In this document: piece by piece, positions 1 to 10,846 of the stretch
How the letters are laid out: each line of letters begins with the position of its first letter
Position numbering within the stretch: the first letter of the stretch is position 1
NCBI RefSeq assembly: GCF_022539505.1
Contig: NC_061510.1
Coordinates: forward strand, 282,346,715-282,410,714
Reading direction: 5' to 3'
DNA: 64,000 bases
From: Lolium rigidum
Lineage: Eukaryota; Streptophyta; Magnoliopsida; Poales; Poaceae
The notes under the pieces: generated by a model
Told to the model about the DNA's origin: nothing
Seen by the model: the letters and a program-made list of their open reading frames with translations, nothing else
The model's database searches: none
Position numbers and translations under genes: made by a program

Positions 1-1
1 G

Positions 2-361
2 GTGGCGAAGTCTTCAACTGAATCTGAATACATAGCGGCTTCGGAGGCTTCATCGGAAGCGGTATGGATGAAGATGTTCATTGTTGATCTTGGTGTGGTT
101 CCTAGTGCATTGGACCCATTAGTCATCTATTGTGACAACATGGGTGCCATCGCCAATGCACAAGAACCAAGGTCACACAAGAAGCTAAAGCATATCAAGC
201 TGCGTTTTCATTCGATTCGCGAGTACATCGAAGATGGTGAAGTAAAGATTTGCAAAGTACACACAGATATGAATATGGCAGATCCGTTAACTAAAGCTCT
301 CCCTAGGGCAAAGCATGACCAACACCAGAATGCCATGGGTGTTAGGTACCTTACAATGTAA
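2..361 (+). CDS. copia polyprotein C-terminus (RNase H), partial
   Basis: An open frame of about 119 residues, cut at the left by the window edge, so it has no real start here. It carries the copia RNase H signature: the SSTESEYIA block near residue 5, then CDNMGAIANAQEP, the HIKLRFHSIRE block and the terminal DPLTKALPR motif. In the full polyprotein this domain degrades the RNA strand of the RNA-DNA hybrid during reverse transcription. The frame ends 33 bases before the LTR, the usual spacing for this family. The frame is uninterrupted, so this element could be fairly young, but nothing upstream is visible. The assignment to copia RNase H is firm; whether the whole element is intact cannot be judged. 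Confidence 0.85.
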   Translation: MAKSSTESEYIAASEASSEAVWMKMFIVDLGVVPSALDPLVIYCDNMGAIANAQEPRSHKKLKHIKLRFHSIREYIEDGEVKICKVHTDMNMADPLTKALPRAKHDQHQNAMGVRYLTM

Positions 362-394
362 TCTAGATTATTAACTCTAGTGCAAGTGGGAGAC

Positions 395-2112
395 TGTTGG
401 AGATATGCCCAAGAGGCAATAATAAAGTGGTTATTATAATATCTTTGTGTTTATGATAAATCTTTGCATACCATGCTATAATTGTATTAACCGAAACATT
501 GATACATGTGTGTTATGTAAACAACAAGGAGTCCCTAGTAAGCCTCTTGTATGACTAGCTTGTTGATTAATAGATGATTATGGTTTCATGATCATGAACA
601 TTGGATGTTATTAATAACAAGGTTATGTCATTGGTTGAATGATATAATGGACACACACCCAAATAAGCGTAGCATGATATCAAGTCATTAAGTTCAACTT
701 GCTATAAGCTTTCGATACATAGTTACCTAGTCCTTCGACCATGAGATCATGTAAATCACTTACGCCGGAAGGATGGTTTTATTACATCAAACGCTATTGC
801 GTAAATGGGTGGTTATAAAGATGGGATTAAGTATTTGGAAAGTGTGAGTTGAGGCATATGGATCAATAGTGGGATTTGTCCATCCGGATGACGGATAGAT
901 ATACTCTAGGCCCTCTCGGTGGAATATCGTCTAATTAGCTTGCAAGCATGTGACTGGGTCACAAGAGATGACATACCACGGTACGAGTAAAGAGTACTTG
1001 TCGGTAACGAGGTTGAACAAGGTATGGAGATACCGATGATCGAACCTCGGACAAGTAAAGTATCGCGTGACAAAGGGAATTAGTATCATATGTAAATGGT
1101 TCAATCGATCACTAAGTTATCGTTGAATGTGTGGGAGGCATTATGGATCTCTAGATCCCGCTATTGGTTATTGGTCGGAGAGGAGTCTCGACCATGTCTG
1201 CATAGTTCACGAACCGTAGGGTGACGCGCTTAAGGTTCGATGTCGCATAAGTAGATTCGGAATATGAGATGGAGACCGAAGTTTGTTCGGATTCTCGGAT
1301 GGGATCCAGGACATCACGAGGAGGTCCAGAATGGTCCGGAGAATAAGATTCATATAAGGGAAGTTGATTTATACGTTTCGGAAAAGTTCGGCATTTTTCC
1401 GTGGAAGACCGGGAAGGTTCTAGAAGGTTCCGGGGGTCCCACCTGTGGGCCCACGACCCTAGGAGGCCTAGCATGTGCCGAGGGGATGCTCCTTAGCCTA
1501 ATGGGCCAGGGGCACATGCCCCCCAAGGCCCAGCCGGCCAAACCCCTAGGGTTTCCCCAAAACCCAAGGGGGATCAACTTGGGGGGAAGTTTCCCCCCTT
1601 TCCCCATCTTGGCCGCCGGCCTAGGGCTTGGAGGAGGGGCCAAGCCACCCCTGGCCGCACCCCCCTCCTATATAAAGATGGGAGGGGGCAGGGGCGCAGC
1701 CCTCCTTCATCCCTTGTCCTCTGGCCTCCTCTCTCCCACCGATACGTTGCTCCGGCTTAGGCGAAGCCCTGCAGCTTTTCTCCTCCACCACCACCACCAC
1801 GCCGTCGTGCTGCTGGGATTCCGAGGAGATCTACCCACACCTTCGCTGCCCGCTGGAACTGGGAGAGGACGGGCTTCATCGACACCGTATGCACGACCGA
1901 GTATGGAAGTGTTGCCGGATTACAGCACGGATGATCGACTACATAAACAACGAGATTAATCTCGTAGGCTTTGGAATCTTGGAGGGTTAATCTCGCAATC
2001 TTCTCGTTGCTTCAATCTTGGTAGATTAGATCTTGCTTCTTCCTAGATTGGATCTTGGTTTTTGTCATGTTCACGGTAGAAATTTATTGTTTTCCATGGA
2101 ACGAACCCATCA
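395..2112 (+). repeat. 3' LTR of the left copia element
   Basis: A 1718-bp LTR with TG...CA ends, preceded by a polypurine tract at about 382-394. It aligns by eye along its length with the reverse complement of the LTRs at 47202-48970 and 53992-55760, ending in the related stretch around CGGTAGAAATTTATTG near 2075-2090. It contains a TATA box near 1669 and a GC-rich, proline-codon-rich stretch (1430-1900) that produces spurious open frames on both strands. Confidence 0.85.
1669..1676 (+). promoter_or_regulatory. LTR TATA box
   Basis: TATATAAA inside CTCCTATATAAAGATGG, in the middle of the LTR. This is where BARE/Angela-type LTRs place the U3/R promoter. Transcription would be expected to start roughly 25-35 bases downstream. 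The same position in the related LTR pair on the right carries TTTATATAGG on the minus-strand element. Confidence 0.65.
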
Positions 2113-3872
2113 ACCCAGTGGATGATATCTCGTTCCTTGTTTTTCCTGATGCACCTCCCGCTGTCCCTTCTCCTCCACCTCTTGGTTCTGATGCGCCCCC
2201 TTTGATTTCGGCGCCATCCTCCCCTCCGTCTAGTTCCCCTAGTTCTCTACGTTCTCCGGCTTCGGACCTTTCCTATGCTGTTCCTTCTTCCTCTTCTTCT
2301 GATGAGCCGTCTTCCGCCGATGAGCTTCCCTCTTCACAGCCTGTTCGTCAGTGTCGTGCTCCAGACCGTTACTCTCCTAGTCAGTATGGTCTCTCTGTCG
2401 TCTCCGAGCCGACTTCGTATCGGGATGTCGAGCGTCATCCTGAATGGCAGCTTGCCATGGCTGAGGAGATTGCTGCGCTTGAGCGCACTGGCACCTGGAA
2501 TCTTGTTTCTCCCCCTTCTGGTGTTCGTCCTATCACGTGTAAGTGGGTCTATAAAATTAAGACCCTCTCTTATGGATCTCTTGAGCGCTATAAAGCGTGT
2601 CTCGTGGCTTTCAGCAGGAGCACGATCGTGACTATGATAAGACTTTTGCCCCTTTGGCTCATATGACAACTGTGCGTACTCTTCTTGCTGTTGCTTCTGT
2701 TCGACGCTGGTCCGTGTCCCAGCTTGATATTCATAACGCTTTTCTTAATGGCGAGTTGAGTGAGGAGGTTTACATGCAGCCTCCTCCCGGGTCTTCTGTT
2801 CCCGATGAGATGGTTTGTTGTCTTCGACGCTCTCTTTATGGCCTGAAACAGGCCCCTCGTGCCTGGTTTGAGCGTTTCGCCTCTGTGGTGACTGCTGCTG
2901 GTTTTTCTCCTAGGTTTCATGATCCAGCGCTTTTCGTTCACACTTCTCCTCGTGGACGCACCCTTCTCCTTCTCTATGTTGATGATATGATCATTACTGG
3001 TGATGATCCTGAGTATATTGCCTTTGTCAAGGCACGTCTTCGTGATCAGTTTCTTATGACTGCTCTTGGTCCTCTTCGCTATTTTTTTTGGGATTAAGGT
3101 TTCCTCCACTTCTGATGGCTTTTCTATCTCTCAGGAAAAGTACATTCAGGATCTTCTTGCTCGTGCTACTCTTGGGGATGAGCGCACGGTTGACACTCCT
3201 ATGGAGCTTAATGTTAAGCTTCGTCCTACTGATGGTGATGCTCTTCCTGATCCCACACGTCATCGCCAGCTTGTTGGGAGTCTTGTTTATCTTGCTGTCA
3301 CTCGTCCTGATATTTCTTATCATGTTCATATTCTGAGTCAGTTTGTCTCAGCACCTACCACCGTTCACTACAGTCATCTCCTCCGTGTTTTTCGTTATCT
3401 CCATGGCACGATCACTCGTCGCCTTTTCTTTCCTAGTTCTAGCTCTTTCCAGCTCCAGTGCTACTCGGATGCTACGTGGGCGAGTGATCGTACGGATCGT
3501 TGTTCACTTTCTGCTTACTGTGTGTTTCTTGGTGGTTCGCTTGTTGCTTGAAAGACGAAGAAATAGGTAGCGGTTTCCCGTTCAAGTGTTGAGGCTGAGC
3601 TACGGGCTATGACTTTGTTGATTGCTGAGGTGACCTGGTTACGGTGGTTGCTTGCAGATTTTGGGGTCTCTGTTATGACACCCACTCCACATTTGTCTAA
3701 CAGTACAGGTGCTATCAGTATTGCACGTGATCCGGTCAAACATGAGCTGACCAAGCATATTTGTGTTGATGTTTTTTATACACGTGCTCAGGTGCAGGAT
3801 GAGGTTGTTGCGGTACTTTATGTGCCTTCAGATTTGCAGTTGGTGGATTTCTTTACAAAGGCACAAACTTGA
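2113..3872 (+). pseudogene. copia pol fragment (RT and RNase H), frameshifted
   Basis: Translation across three frames gives a continuous copia product. It begins in the linker before RT (DDISFLVFPDAPP), then HPEWQLAMAEEIAALERTGTW and CKWVYKIKT. After a frameshift near 2590-2605 it resumes as FQQEHDRDY, then SQLDIHNAFLNGEL, SLYGLKQAPRAW and the RT active site LLYVDDMIITG (near 2970). A T-rich slip near 3090 breaks the frame; it resumes with EKYIQDLL, GSLVYLAVTRPDIS and the CYSDATWASD block of RNase H. Stops near 3552 and 3567 precede AVSRSS(V)EAEL and the terminal DFFTKAQT. At least two frameshifts and two stops make it non-functional. The gag, protease and most of the integrase region are absent from the window. 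The call is confident; the exact frameshift bases were located by eye. Confidence 0.9.
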
Positions 3873-3938
3873 GCGCAGCATGACTTCTTACTCTCCAAAC
3901 TCAGTGTTGTGGATCCACCATGAGTTTGAGGGGGGGGG

Positions 3939-4069
3939 TGTTAGAGTATACATATTTGTATATTGTAGTTTTCCATATGTTAGGGGTTTCTTGCATATTT
4001 ACACATGTACATGTACTATATATTCTGGCATTTGGCCCCAAGTAATACAACAAGCATATTACCCTAACA
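3939..4069 (+). repeat. 131-bp 3' LTR of the short-LTR copia
   Basis: Starts TGTTAGAGTATACAT directly after a run of nine G and ends ACCCTAACA, so the termini are TGTTA...TAACA. The small size is typical of one class of grass copia elements. It contains a TATA-like AT-rich core (ACTATATATTC, about 4014-4024). The 5' LTR is not in the window, so a target-site duplication cannot be confirmed. Confidence 0.75.
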
Positions 4070-5434
4070 ACCACAACGACGGCCTCAACTCAACTACTCA
4101 AGAAGGTCATGACACACAAATGCATCGCCATAGCTCGCACTAAAACACTGAACTTTTCCACAAATCACACCCGCGCTGCATCGAGGTACCATGGTCTGCC
4201 TGCTGCGACCAAAAAAGATCTCCAATATGAGACTTCTGAGCTGTCACTACTGAAGCACCACAAACACCACAATTCTCCATTTCCTGCTCCTCACCATCCA
4301 CACAGCCAAAGAGAAAGCCATCACCACCAGAATGCCACAGAGCCAGCCGCGTCCGCGTAGTCCACATTGTAGGGTCGCCCTACCGGGGGAGGAAGGTGTG
4401 AACAGTGTATGATCCAAGCCCACCTGACCAAACATGCGTTGTAGGAGAGCTGCAACGAGCATGGCAGACATTAAAGCCTTTTTGGCCCGCTAGTTGCTCA
4501 CGGCAGAACCAAGAACGGATATGTCGGGTGGCTGTGAGATATAGGTCCATCATTTTCTACATCCTCCTCACTTGGTTGTGGATAGTTAGATAAGCTGCAT
4601 ATCTTCATTTGATGGTCACAAATGTCCCGCTGACTATCCAGCAAACAAGAAAAATTATAGGGGTGTGACTTCTGCTACAGACTATGTACAAAACACATAA
4701 GCAACCATATGTGTAAATAACATCGTAGATAGAATATACCATGTGTCGATGTGTTCATCTTTAATGCCCATGTTGGACCGTGACAGCATTTAAAACAACT
4801 CCCCACACTTAGGCGAGAGGATTCGTAAAGCAACCGAGAAAAGCATTTTGATTCTAGGTCTCCTACAGGACTGGAAGAAAGTATAATACCACACCGTTCG
4901 GAGGGGAAGGTTAGGCTGCGCGTCTTTGTCATTTGTCAAGATGCGTGAATTTATATTCGATTTGTAAACCCTAATTACGGACCACCCTCACACCTTGTCT
5001 GAATGTAGACATGTTCCTTCCTGCAGATACCAAAAAGGACATGTTATAGCCCTAATTAACCTTCACTAGGCCCATTTGATGTGCTGAAACCTTTCGTGAC
5101 TCATCCATCCATCGACATCTAAGCAGCTACTAGCGGCTACAATGGCTCAATCACTGTCTAGTTTAACATGCTTCTAGAAGCATTGCAACACCTAGCGAAA
5201 GTGCCCATCCTGACGAACGGTAGAGACACATAAATCCCATCACGCACGGATCAATCAAAACTTTCACTAAAACTCAGAGAAAGTGAAGAGACCGGAGGAG
5301 GGTCGTCTCACTTCACTTTCTGTACAAAAATATGCTGACAAAGTCCGATGCGGCGCATGTGAAGCAACTAACAAAGAAGATGGTCCATGAGATGTAAAGC
5401 AAACGGGAAAATATTAGCGATCCCCAACCTCACA
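4070..5434. other. Unassigned intergenic sequence
   Basis: No recognisable gene or element. The stretch around 4247-4370 (minus) has short open frames including one hydrophobic segment, but no family signature, no good start context and no supporting splice structure. It may be a decayed gene fragment. Confidence 0.4.
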
Positions 5435-5792
5435 TGATACCATGATACCACTTCTAAAAAATCTATTTTAGAAGTGCTAAAAAAATTTAAAAAAATTTGT
5501 GGATGTTCACACAAGATATATGTTTACATTCCCTAGATTTTTCAGAAACAAATTTGAACCACACAAAGTGAAACAAAAAAGATAAATTGGTATGTGGATA
5601 GTGTCACATGTGGTTTTATCTTTTTTTGACACTATTCATGTTGGATTTCTCTTTTTTTTTCTCTACGTATTTTGAATTTGGTTGTGTAATTTCTAGGAAA
5701 CGTAAACGCACATCTTATGAACACCTACAAATTTATCTCAAATTTTCTTATCACTTACATAATTAAATTTAAAGAGTGGTATCATGGTATCA
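5435..5792. mobile_element. Foldback MITE, 358 bp
   Basis: The ends are perfect inverted repeats: TGATACCATGATACCACT at the left and its complement at the right (ending TATCATGGTATCA). Complementarity continues inward imperfectly for well over 100 bases per arm, for example the left TTTGTGGATGTTCAC against the complement of the right-hand TGAACACCTACAAA. The element is AT-rich and non-coding. I see no convincing target-site duplication, so the exact outer ends may be off by a few bases. The superfamily is not assigned. Confidence 0.7.
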
Positions 5793-6654
5793 AATAGTCT
5801 GTGGTATCGGTATGCTCTCCAAGCGAACGACAATGCCTTTCTTCCTGCTGGTAAATCTAGGTCACAATCAGGTATCATGCATGTAGATCACATGATAATG
5901 TCTTTCTTCAGTTCCATTCTATTCTAGAAGCATTCCAACGGCTAAAAGTACAAACAACTGAAAAGCTCCAATCGAAGAGCAAGGTTCCAGGTGACCCGCA
6001 ACGGAGGAGCGCCAGAATGCAAGGGTAGACAATTTCATCCACGGGAAAATAATTCTTTGGCTCAACCTGATTACTGGGCGCTGTCAGGGGGCTCACATCC
6101 CCTCGCCTCCTTCCCCTCCTCTCTCGAATTCCCTCCCGCCGCTGCCGCCGGCGTCATCCACGATGGCGGTGGCCTCCTGGTACTTAAGGTGTTGGGGTGG
6201 GGGGATTGCGACGGCTCTCCTTGCAGATGCGGCTGGGGCGACGTCTAAGGGGTGGCTGTTAGCGGCGATCAAGGCGGCGTTCCCTGGCCAGGCGGCGGCT
6301 GTCTCGCCCGGTGGTGAAGGCATGCCGCGGGCCTAGGTCTCCCTCCTAGTTCCGTCGTCCTGTGGCGAGACGGTAAGACGTTGGTAGGCGCGGCTGGTGG
6401 TGGGGTGCGGTGGAGGCTGGCGACTAGGGTAGCGATGGCCCTCGGTGGTAGATTTCGGCGATCACCTCTTGGTTGTTCTAGGAGGAGGTGCGGCTAGGGC
6501 TTGATCTAGGCCCAGATGGGCTTAGCAGACTGCGGTCTCGCAGCCGTCGAGGGCTGCTGCGTGGCCTGCTGGCTCCCGCACGCATCCCGGGGCTGTTTGT
6601 TCTGCTGGCTTTCCGGTGAGACGGACGGCAAGGATGGCCGGTTGCGTGGGGGCT
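5793..6654. other. Intergenic, AT-rich then GC-rich gene-like stretch
   Basis: From about 6085 the sequence becomes GC-rich and resembles a plant 5' leader, but every frame is short and no protein family is visible. It leads into the repeated module at 6655-6910. It may be the 5' non-coding part of a retroposed element or a captured gene edge. Confidence 0.35.
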
Positions 6655-6910
6655 CGGCCTAAATAATGGCGGCAGTTTAGGATTCCTCGCGCGCCAAAAC
6701 GAAGATCTTCATGATGCATGTCCTACTGGATTTGGCTAGAGTATTGAGTTTCGGAAGGCTCCCCCAGTGAATGTAACAGTGCACCTTATGACTGAAGTTC
6801 GCTGGATCGGGTGGTATTCGGTCGTGCTTTTATTCCGACCGTTTGGTTCTGGAGGGAGCAACGCGGAGCTCTGTTCTGTGTTGCCATCAGATGCCATGCT
6901 ATTTCATGGT
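6655..6910 (+). repeat. Dispersed module, copy 1 of 3
   Basis: Shares an ordered set of short blocks with 10173-10440 and, more weakly, with 9290-9450: a GGCGG(C/T)AGT..TAGG block, GATGATGC/TTGATGCTTG, TTGAGTTTCG(G/A)AAGGCT, GGATC(G/A)G(G/A)TGG, and GACCGTTTGGTTC followed by GGAG...GAGC/GAAGCTCT. Similarity is diverged but collinear over at least 200 bases, so the copies are homologous. Confidence 0.55.
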
Positions 6911-7149
6911 GAAATCAAAGACGGAGAATATCGCGAAGACCGGATTAGAGTACTAGTAGTGGAGAATCGAGTCTCCGTGATGTTGAGGGACTTGCTTGGT
7001 GTTCTGGGTTTGCAACAACTGTATGCAAGTGGATGCGGTAGCATAAGTGAAGTTCAGAGTCTTACATTTCAGGTTGAAAATTCATGGTCTGACCTTAATT
7101 GGTTGTGTCTGGCATTGTCCTTGTTAAAGGCATTGTTTTGAGAGTGGGG

Positions 7150-7470
7150 ACTATCTTGAGCATGAAAACCTAAAATCTTTTCATCGGGCGACGGCGGCGC
7201 TTTTGCACTATTCTCTCTTCTTGGAGGCGTCACTTTTGGCGTGTTTGAAATTCAGGTGTTGTCTTGGTGGTGGATGTATTGTTGTTGCTAACACCGTAGC
7301 GGGACTTTTTATTTCTTAGTTTTCTTTTTTTTCTTTTTTAGCTGTGTGCATCAGTACTACTATTAGAATATTGCGTCGTTGCAGAGGTTAAATATAATTA
7401 GTATCTCTTTGATATTTATAATGTAATTAGTATCTCTTTGATATTTATATATTCCCTTTATGGAAAAGAA
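7150..7470 (+). mobile_element. Probable LINE-type 3' tail
   Basis: Ends with TTGCAGAGG, then an AATTAGTATCTCTTTGAT-type block repeated twice (about 7396-7450), then ATATTCCCTTTATGGAAAAG. This order closely resembles remembered 3' ends of Triticeae LINEs and their truncated copies (GCAGAGG...TTTGATATTAATATATTCCCTTTAT plus A-rich end). No reverse transcriptase coding sequence is attached, so it would be a severely 5'-truncated or chimeric copy. Confidence 0.45.
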
Positions 7471-8036
7471 GGAGCGCAGCAGCTTAGCTTGCCACAGTTT
7501 TTAGCATATGTATCCACCCGGAGTGTAAATTTCTCAATTGAACATAATTGTTTTTCTGCTTATTATTGGCTAAACCGTGGACATCACGAGGAGCTACGAG
7601 CCTAGAAAGACATAGGTAGAGATGGCAAAGTTTTGCTTGCAGAGCGTTGTCAAATGAGAAGAGAAATCCATTCATCTTGGACAGCGAATGGAGCTAACGG
7701 CTTGTAGCTAAAATCCAAATGAAAATTGACTGGATCCTTGATGCACAGCGTTCCGACGCCACACACGCCCGACCCGTCGCCGTCCGTCGTTGCTCGGCAA
7801 ACTCGACTGGGTCTCTTCAAGCTAGCGCCAAATTAAAAGCCCGCCGCTCAATCCGAATTCCTCCGATTGTTCATATGCTTCTCAGCGCATGAAAGCGGCA
7901 TTCTATTCATAACGACTTCTTCTCCTTCCATTTCCTCCGATTGTTCATATGCTGTAAATACACATACTCCGATTGTTCATATGGTTCTTCTGACACGATT
8001 TCAGTTGGCTCCAAATGTCTTGAGATTTGACTGGGT
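7471..8036. other. Unassigned intergenic with a 17-bp motif three times
   Basis: No gene seen. CTCCGATTGTTCATATG occurs three times, near 7861, 7935 and 7968, in direct orientation with unequal spacing. The rest is unremarkable. Confidence 0.5.
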
Positions 8037-9033
8037 GCATCTCTAGCAGAGCCCGTATATCGAAAACGCCGAGTTCGGTCTCCTGAACTGTTGAGTTTAT
8101 ATGATTTTTATCATGACGTAGATCAGAAACCGAACTCGCGAACTAAAAAAGCGAAAATTAAACGTCGCGGGAAAATCAAACTCGCGATTGAACCGAGTTT
8201 ACTCCGATCAAGTTTGATCCATCGATAGTTTACATTAAACTAGCCAAAATACATGATAGTTCGACCTACATTCGCTAATTTGAGACTTAAACTACTAGAT
8301 TAGGCCTCGGATTGTCACCGGGGCGCTTCCCATCGGCGGTGGAGGGTTTTTCCTCGCCGGTGACTCCTACGCGACGATGAGTGCCGCCACCTCAAACGCC
8401 GCCACCTCCGCCGAGCTCCCGCAGGCTACAAGCGGCCCGTCGGCATCGTCATCGTCGTTGCCGCGCGGGGGTAGCACCGGCACTGGTAGGCTGCACGAGC
8501 CGACGGGGGGTGCCTCGGCTTCTCCTTCTTCGGCTGCCTCCTCGCGCGCTTACTGGCGCGCGATAGCATGCGGCCACTTCCGTGCCGCCCGCTTCCATGC
8601 GCCGTCGGAGCACGCCACCTCGCGCGGTCCGCCTCCGACCGTACACCCAACGGACGTCGTGGTTCCTTCCCGATGCCGATTCGGCCCCCTCCCCTACCTA
8701 CGCGTCTTAACTGCCCCATTGCGGACGGAGGGGTGGTGGCGGAAGTGGCGAAAGCGGCGGAGTGACGTCAGAGGCGGTGGAATGGCTCGCCGGAGAGGAG
8801 GCAGGCGGCGACGGCATGAGTGAAAGCGGCGGAGGGGAGTAGGGTTTAGAAACCATACTCCCCTCTGCGCCCCCTTTTAATACGGGGCGGCCCCGCAGTT
8901 TTTGGGTGACCCGCACTCGTTATACGGGCCAGGCCGCGAGTTCGGGCTCCGTCCTGACCCAGTTTCAGCCCGAACCCGTATTATCGCTGGAGTTTTGCAG
9001 TTTCTACCTCTTTTAGGGCTCTGCTAGAGATGC
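8037..9033. mobile_element. Non-autonomous TIR DNA element, 997 bp
   Basis: Bounded by perfect 18-bp terminal inverted repeats: GCATCTCTAGCAGAGCCC at 8037-8054 and its complement at 9016-9033. Inside is a GC-rich, CpG-rich block (about 8310-8900) that looks like a plant gene 5' end, with a possible minus-strand ATG near 8817. It shows no recognisable domain and no transposase. Flanking TGACT occurs on both sides but offset from the TIR ends, so a target-site duplication is only suggestive. The superfamily is uncertain (PIF/Harbinger- or hAT-type are possible). Confidence 0.55.
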
Positions 9034-9049
9034 TCTGACTAAGACAAGT

Positions 9050-9690
9050 TTCTGGCGTTCTGCTTCTGGGAACGCTTCATTTCTAGAAACAGTGAACAGT
9101 TATCCGACCAAAGATATGCCCAGCCGCTGGATCATCCGTACATACACTGCGTACGAATAAAATTCTATGCCCGCTAATCAAAATCCAAACGAAAAGTACG
9201 TATCAGGTAACCCCGTGTTGGGCGACACGGGCGGCAACCCTAGCCGCCTCCTCCCTACCTTCCACTTCCCCATCCTCCCTATCTCGCTGAAGTGTTGTGT
9301 TTTAGAAGGCTACGTCAGGGAACTTCTCCAGGCGCTTTACTCCTAGAAATTGCAGGATCGGACGAGATTTGGTTGTGTATTTTTCCCTACCGTTTTTTTT
9401 TTATGAAGAAGCGAGTGAACTGTTTGTTTCAGCATGGTACATGTTTCGTGTAACGGTTCAGGATTGGCTTCTAGAACAAGTGAACGGCTACCCGACCAAA
9501 GCTTATGCCGAGCAGCTGGAGCATTCGTACATACACTGCGTACGTATAAAATAATATGCCCACTAATCAAAATCCGAACGAAAAGTATGCATCAGGTAAC
9601 ACCCCCCCCCCCGCCCCTCCGGCGTCGGGCGACACGGGCGGCAACCCTAGCTGCCTCCTCCCTACCTCCCATTTCCCCATCCTCCCTCCT
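9050..9690 (+). repeat. Direct duplication, two ~240-bp copies
   Basis: 9050-9290 and 9455-9690 are collinear diverged copies. Both contain a TTCTAGAA..AGTGAAC(A/G)G block, CCGACCAAAG, CGTACATACACTGCGTACG, AT(C/G)AAAATCC(A/G)AACGAAAAGTA and GGGCGACACGGGCGGCAACC. Offset is about 405 bases. The second copy has gained a run of C near 9601-9612. The spacer 9290-9450 is copy 2 of the dispersed module. Confidence 0.75.
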
Positions 9691-10172
9691 CCATGTCGCC
9701 TCCGACACCCACGTGCGGGCAAAGCCCGTGAAGCTGTGGACGGGGGTATGCTCTCCTCTCGCGGAGCGCGCGCAAACGGTGCGCTGGAATGGCGACAATG
9801 ATTTTTGGCCGATAGCGGGGCTAGTCTGAGGCCATCGTGGTGGGATCCAGGGCGGGGTCTGGGGCGGTGGTCTTGCGGCATGTCGCGCCTGTTCGCCATG
9901 GCGGGGTTGCGACGTTTGGGCGGCGGCTCGGTGAGGTGGCTAGCAACGGGGGAGATCCCGATGGCTATCCAGTGTCCTTGGCGGCGCATCCATGTTTGGT
10001 GGTTACCGGCGGGTCATCTACACCTCTCCCTCCCAGCAGCTCTCCTTACCGTCCGACGGTGGTGGTCTATGGGGGTTGGCAGTTGAGGACTCGTCGAAGG
10101 ACCTATGGTCGGTGGCGGCCTCCTCTTCCGCTGGAGGGGGTTGAGCGTCGGGCAGTGGTGTGGGGTCTGCCA
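9691..10172. other. GC-rich non-coding stretch
   Basis: Overlapping open frames occur on both strands because of GC richness, but none shows a domain, codon bias or splice support. It is probably the GC-rich part of the repeat family that includes the following module. Confidence 0.4.
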
Positions 10173-10440
10173 ATCTGCCCAATAAAGGCGGTAGTACTAG
10201 GGTTTCTCTCACGCCAAGAAGAAGAATTGCTTGATGCTTGTTCTCATTGATCTGGCCGAGGTGTTGAGTTTCGAAAGGCTACGCAGGCGAACTCCCTTGG
10301 GCACATTATGACTCGAGATTGCCGGATCAGATGGGATTCTGTCGTGCGCGCCGATGTTTTTTCTGACCGTTTGGTTCGGGAAGGAGCGGCACGAAGCTCT
10401 TCTATATGTTTTCATCATGGCACATGTTTCGTCCAATGAC
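10173..10440 (+). repeat. Dispersed module, copy 3 of 3
   Basis: Collinear with 6655-6910: CAATAAAGGCGGTAGTACT, the TTGATGCTTG block, GTGTTGAGTTTCGAAAGGCT, CGGATCAGATGGGATTC and CTGACCGTTTGGTTC, then ACATGTTTCGT near 10421, which is also present near 9441. Identity of the family is unknown. Confidence 0.55.
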
Positions 10441-10680
10441 GATATCATATGCAGAGAATATGATGAAAATCGAGATCTGAGAACTAGTAATAGTTTGAAT
10501 GCATCACTATATTGCATATTTGCATTATACTTTTTACAACAAGAAGGGCCTCAAACACCCTGACCGCTCTTATATTAGAATAAAGATATTACAACTTACA
10601 GAGAGACCTAAAGGAAACATGCAATTACATATTGGTCCCTGACATTTGTAAAGAGGTCCTCGAGCATTATCTACTATGGT

Positions 10681-10790
10681 GTACTCCCTCCATCTAATAA
10701 GTGTCTCAATTTTATTTCGATATGTCCATATCTCTAACTAAAATACACCTAGATACATCCTTATTTAGACAAAAATAAAACTAGTATGTC
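10681..10790. mobile_element. Stowaway-like MITE remnant
   Basis: Begins TACTCCCTCCATCTAATAAG, the usual opening of Triticeae Stowaway/Mariner-type MITEs (CTCCCTCCGT...). It runs through CTAGATACATCC and ends near AAAATAAAACTAGTA. The matching right-hand inverted end is missing, so the copy is truncated. Confidence 0.5.
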
Positions 10791-10846
10791 ATATGATATG
10801 ATCAGATCCATGTGGACATACGCCACTGCAATGTAATGACAGTTGC

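Larger units (their letters stand above)
1..2112 (+). mobile_element. Ty1/copia LTR retrotransposon, 3' part (BARE/Angela/WIS-like)
   Basis: This is the right-hand end of a copia element whose 5' part lies outside the window. In order it shows the C-terminal RNase H coding tail (to 361), a purine-rich tract with GTGGGAGAC just before 395, and an LTR from 395 to 2112 with TG...CA ends. The LTR start TGTTGGAGATATGCCC and the following text are clearly related to the LTRs of the element at 47202-55760. Family assignment rests on remembered Triticeae LTR starts. The junction at 2112/2113 drops directly into the pol region of another copia element, so this copy most likely inserted into that older element. 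Confidence 0.85.
2113..4069 (+). mobile_element. Short-LTR copia retrotransposon relic
   Basis: The 3' half of a second copia family with a very short LTR. It contains a broken integrase-tail/RT/RNase H region (2113-3872), a G-rich polypurine tract (about 3929-3938) and a 131-bp LTR (3939-4069). The left part is missing because the first copia element ends exactly where this sequence starts in mid-pol. A nested insertion explains this best. The remaining 5' half should lie to the left of the window, beyond the other end of the first element. Confidence 0.8.

Noticed and set aside
1264..1959. A 231-codon frame inside the LTR
   Set aside because: It lies across the U3/R region with its TATA box, is proline-rich because of C-runs, and overlaps an equally long frame on the other strand.
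4140..4471. Minus-strand frames with a hydrophobic stretch as a small membrane protein
   Set aside because: No family signature, no conserved start and two competing frames over the same bases. Kept only as unassigned.
8377..8823. Ser/Ala-rich 148-codon frame as a gene
   Set aside because: Frames are open on both strands because of GC content. No domain or intron evidence was seen, and it sits inside a TIR element.
9567..10250. Overlapping 90-140-codon frames on both strands
   Set aside because: GC-rich repeat-module sequence. The duplicate copies of the module do not preserve these frames.
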